Origin: Siphonodentalium dalli
Taxonomy: Eukaryota; Mollusca; Scaphopoda; Gadilida; Siphonodentaliidae
Assembly (NCBI GenBank): GCA_032622095.1
Contig: CP136066.1
Location: forward strand, 193,432,816 to 193,496,815
DNA length: 64,000 bases
Reading direction: 5' to 3'
Under the pieces are notes generated by a model. The model was not told where the DNA came from. It did not search any database and worked only from the letters and a program-made list of their open reading frames with translations. This document shows positions 23,586-36,067 of this stretch, in pieces (positions within the stretch are counted from its first letter, which is position 1; every line of letters starts with the position of its first letter). Made by a program: the position numbers and the translations under genes.

Positions 23586-24092
23586 CATTAACAGTGCTCT
23601 CTGTAGCGAGTCCCACCAGAGCGTATAACATTAACAGTACTGTCTGTAGTGTGTCCCACCAGAACGTGTAACATTAACAGTGCTGCATGTAGCGTGTCCC
23701 ACCAGAACGTATAACATTAACAGTGCTGTCTGTAGCGTGTCCCACCAGAACGTATAACATTAACAGTGCTGCCTGTAGTGTGTCCCACCAGAACGAATAA
23801 CATTAACAGTGCTGTCTGTAGCGTGTCCCACCAGAACGTATAACATTAACAGTGATATATGTAGCGTGTCCCACCAGTAAATATCACATTAACAGTGCTG
23901 CCTGTAGCGTGTCCCACCAGAACGTATAACATTAACAGTGCTGTCTGTAGCGTGTCCCACCATAACGTATAACATTAACAGTGCTGTCTGTAGCGTGTCC
24001 CACCAGAACGTATAACATTAACAGTGCTGCCTGTAGTGTGTCCCACCAGAACATATACATATTAACAGAGCTGCATGTAGCGTACGTGTCCC
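23572..24092. repeat. 43-bp minisatellite, 12 units, overlapping the gene's 3' end
   Basis: The unit runs ACCAGAACGTATAACATTAA, then CAGTGCTGTCTGTAGCGTGT, then CCC. The first unit starts within the Mab-21-like CDS, so the last four residues (DQNI, with part of the D codon outside the unit) and the stop codon are made by array sequence. One unit (about 23873-23915) is diverged, and the last is 5 bp longer. Confidence 0.9.
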
Positions 24093-24400
24093 AGATGAAA
24101 CAAGAAACAAACCCTTGTATGGATAAACATGGGTGTAATTACCCAGATATCCACACCCAGATGTACCCTGGTGTATCTTTGTGTTATTCACACAGGTGTT
24201 TCATACCCAGGTGTTCCATACACAGCTGTATCTTGATTATTACCACTCAGGCGTACCTTGGTGTTTCCTACTCAGATGTTCCCTACCCGCGTGTACCTCG
24301 ATGTTTCCCACCCATGGGTATCTTGGAGTTTTCTTACCCTGGTGTACCTTGATGTTTTCTTACACAGGTGCATCTCCCAGCGTGGTGTTCTCGTTCGGTT
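24093..24400. repeat. degenerate ~30-bp repeats
   Basis: A loose unit with ACCCAGRTGT, TACCYTGGTGT and TGTTTCCYAC recurs from about 24140 to 24370. Related text appears at 26300-26380 (CCCTGTTGTACC, CCCTGGTGTTGG). The small frames here (F-P-x-V-Y-L type repeats) are repeat artefacts. Confidence 0.55.
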
Positions 24401-24424
24401 TCCACCTGGTGTTTCTACCAGAGG

Positions 24425-26265
24425 CGTTATTTCGCTAAAATCCGATTTGGATTCTGGATTCAGATTACAGATTTGTCCCCGTACGACTTGGTTCGGCAAA
24501 AGAACAGACCACAAATTTCCAGAATCAGTAAACGAACAGACCGTAATCCTAATTTCGTGGGAATCCGATAGGGATTCGGATTCCGATTACGGACTCAAAT
24601 GTTCGTAATGTAAACAAACCGAGATTTCGCCACCTCAGAGTTTAAAAACACAATAAAACATAAGAATCCGTCTCTTGTGTACAAATTATTGCAGAATATA
24701 AACGATCTATATCAAAGATTTTTAAATGCGGAGACAAATTTGTTTTATTGAATGGGAGAATATTACTGAAATTAGCCAAATAATAACGCAAATTGATAGT
24801 AACGCTGGGGGAGCACTTCGGTTGATGGCGAAGAAATTGCAATTCATTGTTGATTGTCACTTTCATATGTCCATTTCATAATTCCATCCTTAAAATACCG
24901 CCCGAACGCATGTCGATTTCGAATTCGGCGGATACGTCACCATTGACCGAGTTCATATGCACCTGCATGGATATGTCTTCTGCTGTGTTCGTTATTATAA
25001 TGTTTCTTCTTATTCAAGAAATAGTAGGATTATATGGTATCGATGGATTATCAGATACACGTATGTACTATCATCTAGTCTTAATGTTATAGCAATTTCA
25101 TGTTTAACATGTTTTGTTTCGTTAAATGCAGTCGTTTTGCACAATAGTCTCTGTATAGACAACAGACACGTGTTCTAGGGACGTGGCTAGAAGTTTCCTC
25201 AAATTTACGGCCAACTGCACCCCCCCCCCCCCCCTTGAACCAAACATCAATCTCACAGGTTCGCAGAATTCAATTTGCTCCCCTTGGAAATATCCAATCT
25301 GACAAACACTAAGATTGGAAAATTACCAACTTTTACTGGTTGAAAAAAATCAAACAATGAGAACAATGCCATCCTATATATGGTGTAAAATTAATGTCCA
25401 ACTAACGTTGTGTCATGCATAAAATTTCCGACTGCTGGAATGTACCAAAGTTTAGTTTAGATATATTGTTTCAAATATATGTCAAATTTAAATAACACAT
25501 GATATATAACACATACATTTGTTTATACATACAAAGGAATTGGGGGACAAGTACTGACTCACTTAAGGGTACCCCCTCTCCCAAATGTTATTACACTGAA
25601 AAAATTAATAATTAGTAATGGCAAAGCAACATGACTACCAAAACAAGTTGAACATATATACAGATCACTGGACACCCCCCTCTCCCGAGTTAGTCATAAG
25701 TTTGTATATGTATTTATTTAAAATCGGGTTTGTTTGTTTGTTGCGTTTGTTGGCTTGTACGTATCATTATTTGAAACAGTTAGTCAAAATAATCCTGATT
25801 TTCCTCACGTATGAATGACTGCACAGCTTAGCAAATTGTACCAAAAATCGGGGTGGGGGTCGAGACACCCAAGCAACCCCTGTCGTCACGTCCCTGTTCA
25901 ACTGACAAGTTTCGTGTGTTCTTCACAACATCTTCGGAATTTGATTCAGGAGGCCTAGAGCTGTCATGTTTAGATAAACACACTTTAACTTGAAAAAAAA
26001 GAAGATGCGATTAAGTCGGATTGGCAGCAAATTATGTGCCGTGTATATACACATAGACGAAAAGCATGATTTCACAACAAACATGCACTTTATAAATATA
26101 AGATACAAATGATACTTTTGTCAAATACATGAGCCATGTTTGACGCTGGGAGAGATTTTCGGAGACCACGTGGATTTCAAAATCTGACCTAGAATCCGAA
26201 ATTAGCTCCGCCCCCCGTAATCGGCTTTGGATTCTCAATCCGGATTTTAGCGAAATTACGGCTCA
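24425..26265. mobile_element. possible element bounded by inverted TTTCGCTAAAATCC ends
   Basis: TTTCGCTAAAATCCGATTTGG (about 24432) faces CCGGATTTTAGCGAAATTAC (about 26243), and nearby subterminal text with GGATTCNGATTC is also inverted. The interior has no coding capacity and contains another TIR element. Target duplications are not clear. Confidence 0.4.
25178..25895. mobile_element. non-autonomous TIR element, AGGGACGTGG family, copy 1
   Basis: It starts AGGGACGTGGCTAGA and ends GTCGTCACGTCCCT, inverted over the first 9-10 bases. A poly-C run lies near 25220. A second member with the same ends is at 41436-42573. Both flanks show GTTC next to the ends, a possible short target duplication. 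No coding sequence. Confidence 0.6.
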
Positions 26266-26629
26266 GGGTATATGTCGAGTGTTTAGGCAGGTACCACTCG
26301 ATTATTTACCCTGTTGTACCCCAGTAGTTTTACCCAGATGTATTCCCGTTGAACCACACTGCTATACCCTGGTGTTGGAACACCATGGTTTATCAGAATG
26401 GTCGCACTGGGGTAAATAAACTGCGGTAGCCCAGGATAAAATAATCGAGTTGAGTCTGCTTAAGTACACCCGGGGTACACCATCTTGGAAACCCCCGGGA
26501 ATCACTTTGGTCGAAAACAACAAGGTACAACTGGGAAGAAAAGTGTAGGGAACAGGTAGAAAACACAACACAACCTAGTGGATTGGGCAACGCGTGGCAC
26601 ACGTAATCGTGTAAAAATATATGATACGG

Positions 26630-26872
26630 GTCGTAAACTCAAGCCACTCACTGACTCACTCACTGACTTAAATGAGTATTTGGGACTAGTATGCATATAA
26701 TATAAAATTTATTTGATACATATGCTTGAAAAGTGTACACAAATTACTCGACAACGACCATTAGTATTTTCGCATTCCGGCTAATCTGCCATCCGTAACA
26801 TTACTTCGTATACTCTACAGACTTTCAAATAATGGAAATCTGGTTACCTTATTTTACGAAAAAAGACAATAG
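26630..26872 (-). mobile_element. TTAA MITE family, truncated inverted copy
   Basis: The reverse complement matches the left half of the elements at 8897 and 20061 (GTAACATTACTTCGTA, GCATTCCGGCTAATCTGCCA). One end is missing. Confidence 0.65.
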
Positions 26873-27558
26873 ATTTTACCGGGAGTTCAATTCTGTTGGA
26901 GCACCACGCATTGAAATCGGGCTCGTATAACGAGAAAACACAGGAAACAGGGGCCAAACGCTAAGCGTGGGTTTCAATGGGATATTATGGCATCCAAAAT
27001 ATGTCTTTGTTATTAAATACAATATCGTATAGTTTGAAAAATGTGCTTTTGATCGCAAGCGTGATGAGTTTTTAGCACGAAAATAGGAGGTTTAACCTTG
27101 ATTTACGAGAGAACTAGACACGACACTGAATCGAAATTAGTACGAAAATATAGCGGAATATACTCCTCATCGAGGCAGATTGGCACCCGGTCTGGATTTT
27201 TACACAATTGGAGGAAAAGATGAAATATACGTACCGTAGTCAGTCTGAGGTGAGCGACTTTTGTTTATGACTGTTTACCGCAAACCAGCGTTCACTTCCG
27301 CCCACACACAGCGCAATTGGTGATTCAAAAACAATTGTCTGATTGACGATATTGTTTAAGGGCGTAATAAGTTTGAAAAGTTATGACAACATTTGCGACA
27401 AATCATTAGATTTTTCTCAAAGATGTGAAAATGGACAAAGATAAATCACCAATTGTTGTTTGGTCGTACTTGCACGCACGACCTTTTCATTATATGAATT
27501 TAGCAGATATCAATAAATTCAAATACATTTGCAGTGCTCCATTATATGCCTATAAGGA
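26873..27558. other. no gene recognised
   Basis: No domain-bearing frame or clear repeat seen. Confidence 0.4.
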
Positions 27559-28250
27559 CGTAGGACATATTTATATATGGGCTCAGCGTAGTCTCCCTTG
27601 ATTTGTATTACCTTTGGACACCTTTACAAAGGAAGATTAGTATCATTGTGTCCGGGAGAAAGCGCCCGTCATTTTGATCTATAGAAATGAAAAATGCAAG
27701 GTGGGGGGGGGGGGGGGGGGGGACTTGAAATTTTCATGATTGGCTTACGGAGTATAAAATTATTATAGGAATGCTCGGGTTGGGAGAAACTATTGTGTGG
27801 ACATTATTGTTAATGCATATATGTACTTAAATTAATTACTTTATGGAAGCATAAACTTTGTTGAATAGTGTATTCCCTTGATATTGAATTTATACTTTAT
27901 TGTATAATTATGAAGCTATTTTATTATCCTACATAAAGTATTGTTGGACTTTAAAACTATCTTCGAGTCGATATTTTCACCTGAGTCAGGCTCTGAACCA
28001 CCCTTTCTCAGAACCCGGTGAGCAATTAAACACATTACTGATATACAGTAGCGCGCCTTCCCCACCACTCGACCACATATTGACAGTACACGTTGCTTGG
28101 AACCTTCTAATACCCAGGCTGGTGTCAGACTGATTTATTATAACTGATGTTACTCAAAGGGGTAAATCACCATGCAGTTGTTAAAATGGTGAATGTAATG
28201 GCCATATCGTCCTTTTCCAGACTGCCGGCATAAAATTGGAGACTGAGTCA
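27559..28250. repeat. dispersed repeat family B, copy 2
   Basis: Direct match to 2851-3568, including the poly-G run (27703-27722). It carries a 16-bp deletion (around 28050) and other small losses relative to copy 1. Confidence 0.65.
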
Positions 28251-28565
28251 ATAACTCATTTTATTACATGATCCGACCCATATTACATTTATTAAACCCA
28301 TTCTATAATATAATTAATAAGCAAAGGCTCTTGCATAACAGGAAATATTGCATGCCAGATGTACAGTACATCGACGGAAATTTTTCAGCAATCAGCAATC
28401 AGAGAGCTTGGATGTCGGACTTTGCCCACAATCATACATGCATACATTTCATATGCGGAACTTGTTTAGATTTTATAATATTTAGGACAAGACAGTCTGC
28501 ATTTCGCGTCCGAATTTTCAAAGAACACACGTTTGTCAAAGAAATGTTTTTAGTTGCGGAAAAAA
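28251..28565. other. no gene recognised
   Basis: A 105-codon frame (28268-28585) shows no domain and runs into the inverted repeat that follows, so I do not call it. Confidence 0.35.
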
Positions 28566-28732
28566 TTGCTTGTTGGTGGCTTTGACCGCCCACCCACCCC
28601 GGCATACGTGCCGGAAAAAATTTGCTCACCAAGGATTGCTTCATTCGTTGCGACTATCATATGTGTTAACCGGGGGGGGGGGGGTTAAACAAATGCCGGG
28701 GTGGGTGGGTGGTCAAAGCCACCAACAAGCAA
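28566..28732. repeat. 40-bp inverted repeat with one mismatch, 87-bp spacer
   Basis: TTGCTTGTTGGTGGCTTTGA at 28566 continues to CCGGCAT at 28605. Its reverse complement lies at 28693-28732, with one mismatch in 40. The spacer holds a poly-G run. Related CCGACCCCCC / GGTGGGTGGG text continues to 29145. Probably the ends of a small mobile element. Confidence 0.75.
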
Positions 28733-28739
28733 CTAAAAA

Positions 28740-30540
28740 ATAAAATTCCTGCTTGTTTTTTTAGTGTTTTGGCAATGAGTTGGGCTTCAACACCACTTTT
28801 AATGAGAGAAATAATGTAATTCCAGCTGGTAAACTGACTGCAAGATGGCCGCTGTCAGCCATGTTTTTTTTGGCCGAATGACCTCAAATGACTCATTCCT
28901 ATTTACATGTCCATGTTAACATCCATGATAAATTGTATGCACAGAAGTTCATATACAGCTGTTTACAGTGAATTTCCCATCGCAAATCTCTGTTTTAGTG
29001 TTAAAAGGGGGGTGTCAAAAAATGATCGGAAAAAAAACTGCCGAAAACGGAAAAAAAATTGGCGGTGGGGGTAGGTGGGTGGGTACAAAAAATGATCGAA
29101 AGGGAAAAAATGCCATACGTGCCTGAAATGTTTTTCCGACCCCCCCTGTGTTAACTTAAAAAAAACAGCTTTCTCGAAAACAACTTGTTTATGGAAAAAA
29201 AACTTCCGCTAACATATACCCAGGGCCACCGCAACGCACAGATCCGGGTGAAAGTTGAGACAAGAAAACCATAGTCAGAAATGGTAACGCGCTCAAGATC
29301 ATATATTATAAACCCATGATTGTAATTATAGAATATAGCAGGGTTACCCGGCGTTGCCCAGGTTAATGCGATGTGAAACCATCTGTATGCTTTGGATATT
29401 TGTTGGGAATAGAGAACACCCTTGTTCAAAGTGTTATACGTGTTCTCATAAATTGTATATTCAAATAGCATCACAAAACATGATTATTACAGTCATGGAA
29501 TATAAGTAGTGGCCCACCTTGTCAATTGTCATTCTGTTTATCGCGATTAATCCGTTCCACCAATAATGAAGTATTTATTTATTTACAACTGCGTATACAT
29601 TAGACGTTATAAGATGATACATGAATATTATAAGCACATTAGTTCGATAAAATATGATAATTGGGTTTTACATATTGAGATGTATCAATCAATCTAGTGT
29701 GCTGGACTAAGATCTCGAGGACACCCGGCTATCATATCTCCATGAAGGTACAGATGTTTCAAAGAATTTTTCAGGTGCTCCTCTGTTCATGGTGCTATAT
29801 ATTGGCTAAATAGTCTTAGTTTAAACGAAATGTTGCTGCGTTATATATCAGCTACATGTGCCAGGCACAGAGCGAGATTTTGAGTTGTTTATGTCAGTCG
29901 ATGAGTCTGTTCTAAAAACCCTTGTCAGATGTCAGTATTGGTAGGATCCTGACAAGTCATGTGCTACTAACTGCATTTTATTGTATATCAGAAGAAACTA
30001 TATATGACTGCACACTGTGACCACTATTTTTGAACAGGCCTTCCACATATCCTGACAAATTGTAACTTTTTTGTGTGGAAACTGTATTGAATGGAACAGA
30101 CTCAATTTTGTTATAATATATATGCAATCCTCTGACGGTTCGAGGTCTCTCAGTTTGCACGAATATATGTATCTCTTCAATAGAATGATAAATATACGTT
30201 TAATGCTTCTTCTATGTATCTCTTTTTGCTAGCTCATTGTGTGAATGTCCTGATTGCCATCCCCATATAAATATGACAATTAAGAAGATATAATTGTTCA
30301 AGTGACTTATAAGTGGGTTACCATTTGTAGGGATTGTGAAATGTGAACGCCCAAATCTCCTTAAAATGATATGGAGATGGCCTGTGTGACTATATATAAC
30401 TTATATGTGGATATCGGCGAATAGCAATCTTATCTATGATAGTGCATATCCGCTCGCCATCCGTGGCGCAAACGACACCAAATGTGATTTAATTCATGGT
30501 ATATCATTAGATAAAAACATGTATGAATTTGTTGGAAATT
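28740..30540. other. no gene recognised; repeat fragments
   Basis: A block at 29266-29310 (AGAAAACCATAGTCAGAAATGG, then AACGC) recurs at 57763-57810. It is followed at 29338-29365 by GGGTTACCCGGCGTTGCCCA. This suggests a dispersed retroelement fragment, class unknown. Nothing else is recognised. Confidence 0.4.
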
Positions 30541-31954
30541 AGTGCCAAACATATTTGTATCAGCTTTTGTCTCTTCGATTGTACCGCGTGAAGTTATATA
30601 TAGAACAGACAGACAGAAAGACAGACAGACAGCACAATTTGATTTCTTGTATCATTTGAGAAGAACGTGTCTGAATTTGATGGTAATTGGTACTAAAAAT
30701 ATTTTGTATCAGTTTTTGGTGACCCTCCCGTCCCTATTTCGGACTCAAGCTACACACACAAAGACTCATTATAGATTAGAGATGCATATATATGAAACTG
30801 GTGAAAATTGGCGAGTATACAAATTCGTATCATATTGAAGGTCCCCATATCTCTCACCCATAGGGCACCAATTTGTTGTGTCTAAACCACACGATAAGAT
30901 TCCTCGTATCACGGAGAAGAATATGTATCAATCTGGTGGAAATCGGCACTAAACATATAGATATAATGTCCCTCTCATCTCTATACACCACTGACTCGAA
31001 TGGCCCCACTTGTGACATCCTTAAACCACACAATTACACTCCTGATATCATGGAGATGATTGTTTATAAGTTTGGTGATAATCGGCGACTAAACAATATT
31101 TTGGTTTATCAAATTTGGTGCCAATCCCCCCTCCCCATCTCTCACATAAACAGCACCACTATGGCGTCTTTAAATCACACGATCAGATTCCTCGTATCAT
31201 GGATAAGAACGTGTATCAATTTGGTGGAAATTGGCGCCAAAAAAATTGGTGCCCCTGTCCCATTCAATACACCCCTGACTCGAATGAGGCCACACTTGAC
31301 AGATATAAGCCACACCATTAGACTCCTCATACCATGGGCATGCTTTTGTATAAGTGTGGTGGCAATCGGCGACTAAACCAATTATTATCAAATTTAGTGC
31401 CCACCCCCTCCCAATCTCTCATCCAAACGACAACAATTTGGCGTTGTTAAATCGCACAATTAGATTCCTTGTATCATGAAGAAGAATATATATCAATTTG
31501 GTGCAAATCGGCGCAAAAATTAGTTTTTATCAATTTTGGTGCCCCTCTCCCCTTATGTGCAAATCTGACTCGAACGACGCCACTTTTGACATATTTAAAC
31601 CACACCGTTGGATTCTTCATATCATGGGGATGATTATATGTAAGTTTCGTGGCAATCGGCGACAGAAAAAAATCTGCCCCTCCCCCCTTCCGGGCACCCC
31701 TGACGCGAACGGCGTGACTTTTGCCATATTTAAAACACACCAATAGATTCCTCAGATTATGGGGATGATTATATATATGTTTCGTGGCAATCGCCGACAA
31801 ATATTTTGTCTGCCCCTCCCCCTTTTCTGCCCCTGACAACAACGGCGTCACTTTAGAAAATTTTAACCCCGACCATTATCTTTCTCGTAAAAAGTTACTC
31901 CTATTAGACCCATTTGGCATCATCTAGATGGTCCCCTGTGAATTTATATAGAAC

Positions 31955-31990
<36 letters not shown>
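30541..31990. repeat. degenerate ~160-bp tandem repeats with (GACA)n tracts
   Basis: The phrases TAAACCACAC, GATTCCTCGTATCATGG, AATTTGGTGGAAATCGGC and TTGGTGCCCCTCCCCC recur in order at least six times. (ACAG)n tracts lie at about 30606-30632 and 31956-31992. The frames here (for example 30873-31376) follow the repeat and have no known domain. Confidence 0.7.
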
Positions 31991-31993
<3 letters not shown>

Positions 31994-31994
31994 T

Positions 31995-32555
31995 TCACAA
32001 ATATAGATATAGAAGATAAGATATATTGGTTTCACGAATGATCAACTCATAGAATTAATCGCCTTACACTTCATGGCATCCGAATAACAATTGAAATTGA
32101 AATTCCCAACTACACCTTTTACCGGACTCCGTGTCGCATTTCGACTTTTAATCCGTCAACAAATTCCCATTCTATAAATAAAACGCCCATGCGCCCACTG
32201 TAATTAAGAAACAGCGAAACATTATACACGCGGAGCGCGGAATAATAGAAACGAGGCTTGCGAACTGACAATGGACGCGAAAAGGACGCGTCCATGCACC
32301 CGCCTTATGAAGCCTAATTTGTTTTTACTTGGAAGCTATTTCTGATTCTCGGGATCATGGTGTATGACCTGGTGATAATCGCAGCATATGGTTAATGCGT
32401 TAATAAGCATTCACACCTGTCCATTCCCTTTTTAATTTTTGTGAAACACCCACAGCCTCTCGAAAAAACAACGTTTTAGCCATAGAGGGGGCCTTGTTGG
32501 CCAGAGAGGCGGTAAATCGAATTGTTAGTATGATACAATTTAGCTCAATCAATTA
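31995..32555. other. no gene recognised
   Basis: No supported feature. Confidence 0.4.
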
Positions 32556-33235
32556 GATTGTCGACAGTTCTATCAACATCGACCGTATGTACCATTTCAG
32601 AGATCACAACGATTGAAATAAGAACAAATATAAATATTTATCAGTTTATTCGGGACGAATTATTAGGTAAACATACAGCAATGATTTCGCCAACAAAAGT
32701 CACGTGACTGCATGTAATTCACTTATAACAATGACGCTGTTTTCTGCCTATATCTTGACACAAACTTTATTAAATGCACTCAATTTGTCATGATTATTTG
32801 CTATTCCTTTTTGATCACATCATCGGAGTTTTACACTTCACTTTAAAGACATATTATGTACTTCTTCGGTGCGTGTAATTGATAAGTTAGTACTCAGGCG
32901 TTTGCCAACCTAGAGATTGTATCATTCCACTAACATCGCCGAAAATTTCCAAAAAATTGACCATAGCACTCCATAGAAAACATCATCTGAAATACGCTCA
33001 ATTGTAAATATTTACATCTCGATTCGGGACGCAACTATCGGCGATAAACTGACACAAATGATTTCGCGATCGAGAGTCAATGCATTTAATTAATATGTTA
33101 GAATGACGGTGTCTGTTGTCAATTTGAATTAATATTCGTAAAAAAATAACAACTTTAAGCAAGATTTTCTCAATTTTTATTTGGTCACCCTACCGATGTG
33201 TTTCACGTCACTTTAAAGTTGTTTTACAGCTGGCA
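32556..33235. repeat. two diverged tandem copies (~375 bp)
   Basis: Matching landmarks in order are CGGGACGAATTATTAGG / CGGGACGCAACTATCGG (32652, 33025), AATGATTTCGC (32682, 33057), ATGACGGTGT-type text, and TTCACTTTAAAG / GTCACTTTAAAG (32839, 33209). Confidence 0.55.
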
Positions 33236-33787
33236 TTGCCCGATATTAGTCTTTAGATATCTGATAAGACTAAATCGGGTAACAACTCGTGACATTTCAT
33301 CCTTTTAATAAGTGTTATAGAGGATCCACAACGAATATTTACGAAATAATTACACAGCCCGTGTGTTCACTATATCATTTGAATGGTCAACTTCCAATTG
33401 GGTTATATATGCGTATTATATCCCAATAAAACATACCATTACACGAAACGAGTCAGCAAACGTCACACATTGTTGACACGGGTCACTAAAAGCGGTAAAA
33501 ACAACAACATTACTGGGTATGTTTTATTAAGTGCCCGGCCACACATGACATATACAGGCTAATCGATCTGTAATTTATCGGCCGTATATTGGGCTGACTT
33601 AGGGGTATACAGTGCTGCATGCATCGATTGTGAACTTAATATTAGCACAGTCAACATCGAGTTGCATCATGATACATCATATACTTATATACGAACAATA
33701 CAAACATGCATTAGAGGTACATGTAGTATTTACACAACACACTTAAATGTACCCAATCCGATTCGATAGTACTCATATCATCCGATT
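33236..33787. other. no gene recognised
   Basis: No supported feature; A/T-rich. Confidence 0.4.
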
Positions 33788-34135
33788 CCAACAACAACAA
33801 CAACAAAATTGTTAGAAATTCCGCTTCAGTTATCAGAATCGATTAATTGCCCAAAAATAATACTAACCACAGTCAACTGTAGTATAAAATTGCCCAAAAT
33901 CTGTTATTTATTAACAGTTTGTTCAACGAAATTTGGCCGGTTTGTCAAATATCTAACACCCAAAGCCACTTGATTTTAGAGTTATCCAACTTCATCCGCA
34001 ATTTGTTCCGAGACCGTCGGCTTGTCGACTTTTACCAGGCCGCCAAAAAGTACCGGTTGTGAAAAATAATAGATTTCAAAAATCGTTGATCACTCTGAGC
34101 TTTGATGGGCGGGTTCCTCGACTCGAATAGAATGT
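33788..34135. repeat. dispersed repeat, copy 2 (pairs with 721-1064)
   Basis: Same orientation as 721-1064 and diverged from it. See that entry for shared landmarks. Confidence 0.6.
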
Positions 34136-34655
34136 TTTAGCCCCGAAGCCAAAGAAATAGTAATTTGTGAGCGCCAAATAGTAATATGCATCTTTAACAT
34201 AGACATATGATGATCATAAAATTCTTCGAACATATTATGCTGGTCTCTGCAGATATCTGTATACATCTATAGTTGCGAATGTCGGCCTGTCCGCTATGGA
34301 AATGAATGGTCTAACAGAGCTAACTTTTACGAGGATGATAATGTTGCAGGTTGAAACTTTCTAAAATGAGGCTGTCCTAGATCGAGATATAAAAATGGGG
34401 AGGGGCAACACAATCGATTATATTATTTGTAGCCGATCTGTATTAAGTCAGTCCTGCGCGAGTCCAAATGCGCCCAAAACATTACGCGTTCGTCTTTCCG
34501 AACCTAATGACGTATCGATGGTGTTATTAGCTTGGTGTTATGAGGCGATGCGCATTCACCGAGAAATAACTGCAACTAGCCACGTGGGCGCCGATCAATC
34601 AGAATGCTGGATTTAGTGATGACAACACTTAGTGTGTAAATATATATCTTTGTGG
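34136..34655. other. no gene recognised
   Basis: A 73-codon frame (34395-34616) has no recognisable domain. Nothing else seen. Confidence 0.4.
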
Positions 34656-35395
34656 TTTAACAATTTCTATACCAAAGCATCGGTGATGAGTAGTTATCCC
34701 ATAGGGATGTTCAGATAATAAGTTTAACCCTTTTTATATTAAAGCATCATTGATGAGTCGTTATCCCATAGGAAATATTCAGATCACATGTTACCCTTTC
34801 TATACTAAAGCATCATTGATGAGTCTTTATCCCATAGGAGATGTTCAGATAATAAGTTACCCGTTTTATACTAAAGCAGCATTGATGAGTCGTTATCTCA
34901 TATGAAATGTTCAGATAATGAGTTTAACCCTTTCAATACTAAAGCATCAGTGATTATTAGTTATCCCATAGAAATGTTCAGATAATAAATTTAACCCTTT
35001 CTATACTAAAGCATCATTGATGAGTAGTTATCAATAGGAAATGTTCAGATCATTATTATAAGTTACCCTTTCTATGCTAAAGCATCATTGATGAGTCGTT
35101 ATCGCATAGGAAATGTTCAGATAATAGTTTAACCATTTCTATACTAAAGCATCATTGATGAGTAGTTATCACATAGGAAATGTTCAGATAATAAGTTACC
35201 CTTTCTATACTAAAACATCATTGATGAGTAGTTATCCCATAGGAAATGTTCAGATAATTATTATAAGTTACCCTTTCTATGCTAAAGCATCATTGATTAG
35301 TCGTTATCGCATAGGAACTGTCCAGATAATAAGTTAAACCCTGTCTATACTAAAGCGTCAGTGATGAGTCGTTATCCCATAGAAATGTACTGAAC
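34656..35395. repeat. ~66-bp minisatellite, 11 units
   Basis: The unit runs ACTAAAGCATCATTGATGAG, then TCGTTATCCCATAGGAAATG, then TTCAGATAATAAGTTACCCT, then TTCTAT. Units vary by point changes and small insertions (for example ATTATTATAAG). Confidence 0.9.
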
Positions 35396-35559
35396 ATTTC
35401 CTTTAATAAATAGGGATCTTTCTGCAGTTTTATTTGGCTGTCGTCTGCATTTAGCACATTAATATCCATCCAAATCTTTAATAGACTGTTCCAATGTACA
35501 CTTTTTAACTGACTGTGAGAATCCATTTAGTACAGAAAGTGTTACATACATGTAGACTG

Positions 35560-35860
35560 ACAACGTGGTGCCGTTTGAAACAGGAATGGGGGAGGGGATC
35601 GAATGTCGCCGAGATTTATAAAAATAGTTTTACCGCCGATTTCCACCGAATAAATAGATTATCCTTATTTATAATATACGAGGCATCTAATAGTGTAGTT
35701 TAATCACATCAAATTGGTACCGATCGGGTTAGCGACGAAGCAGGAAAGGGGCACTACAATTGATAAGAATGTTTTAGTTGCCGATTTCCACCAAACTAAC
35801 ATATAGTCATCTCCGTGATACGAGGAATTAAATGGTGTGGTTTAAATATAAATATCTGCC
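35560..35860 (-). repeat. inverted copies of the 30.5-32 kb repeat family
   Basis: The reverse complement of 35800-35850 reads TTAAACCACACCATTTAATT, then CCTCGTATCACGGAG, matching the phrases of 30541-31990 on the plus strand. About two diverged units are present. Confidence 0.55.
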
Positions 35861-36067
35861 TGCATAAGTTTCAAACGTAGATCATCTATCCGTATACATT
35901 ATCAAATGATTTGCGACAGTCAATAAAAGTATACATTATATCTTTCGTCTGCTCTGTATACGTTTATCAGAGCTTAACTATTGTGGAGTGCACCCTTAAG
36001 GAAACCTATTTAAATTGTACCATCATATATCTATCTACCTACATTACTGTGTATAATACTTTAAACA

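Noticed and set aside
28268-28585. 105-codon frame
   Set aside because: No domain, and it runs into the arm of an inverted repeat.
30873-31376. 167-codon plus-strand frame
   Set aside because: It follows the degenerate tandem repeat (recurring C-I-N-L-V-E-I-G text) and has no start context or domain.
34656-35395. Possible CRISPR-like array (66-bp period)
   Set aside because: The whole unit is conserved, with no unique spacers.
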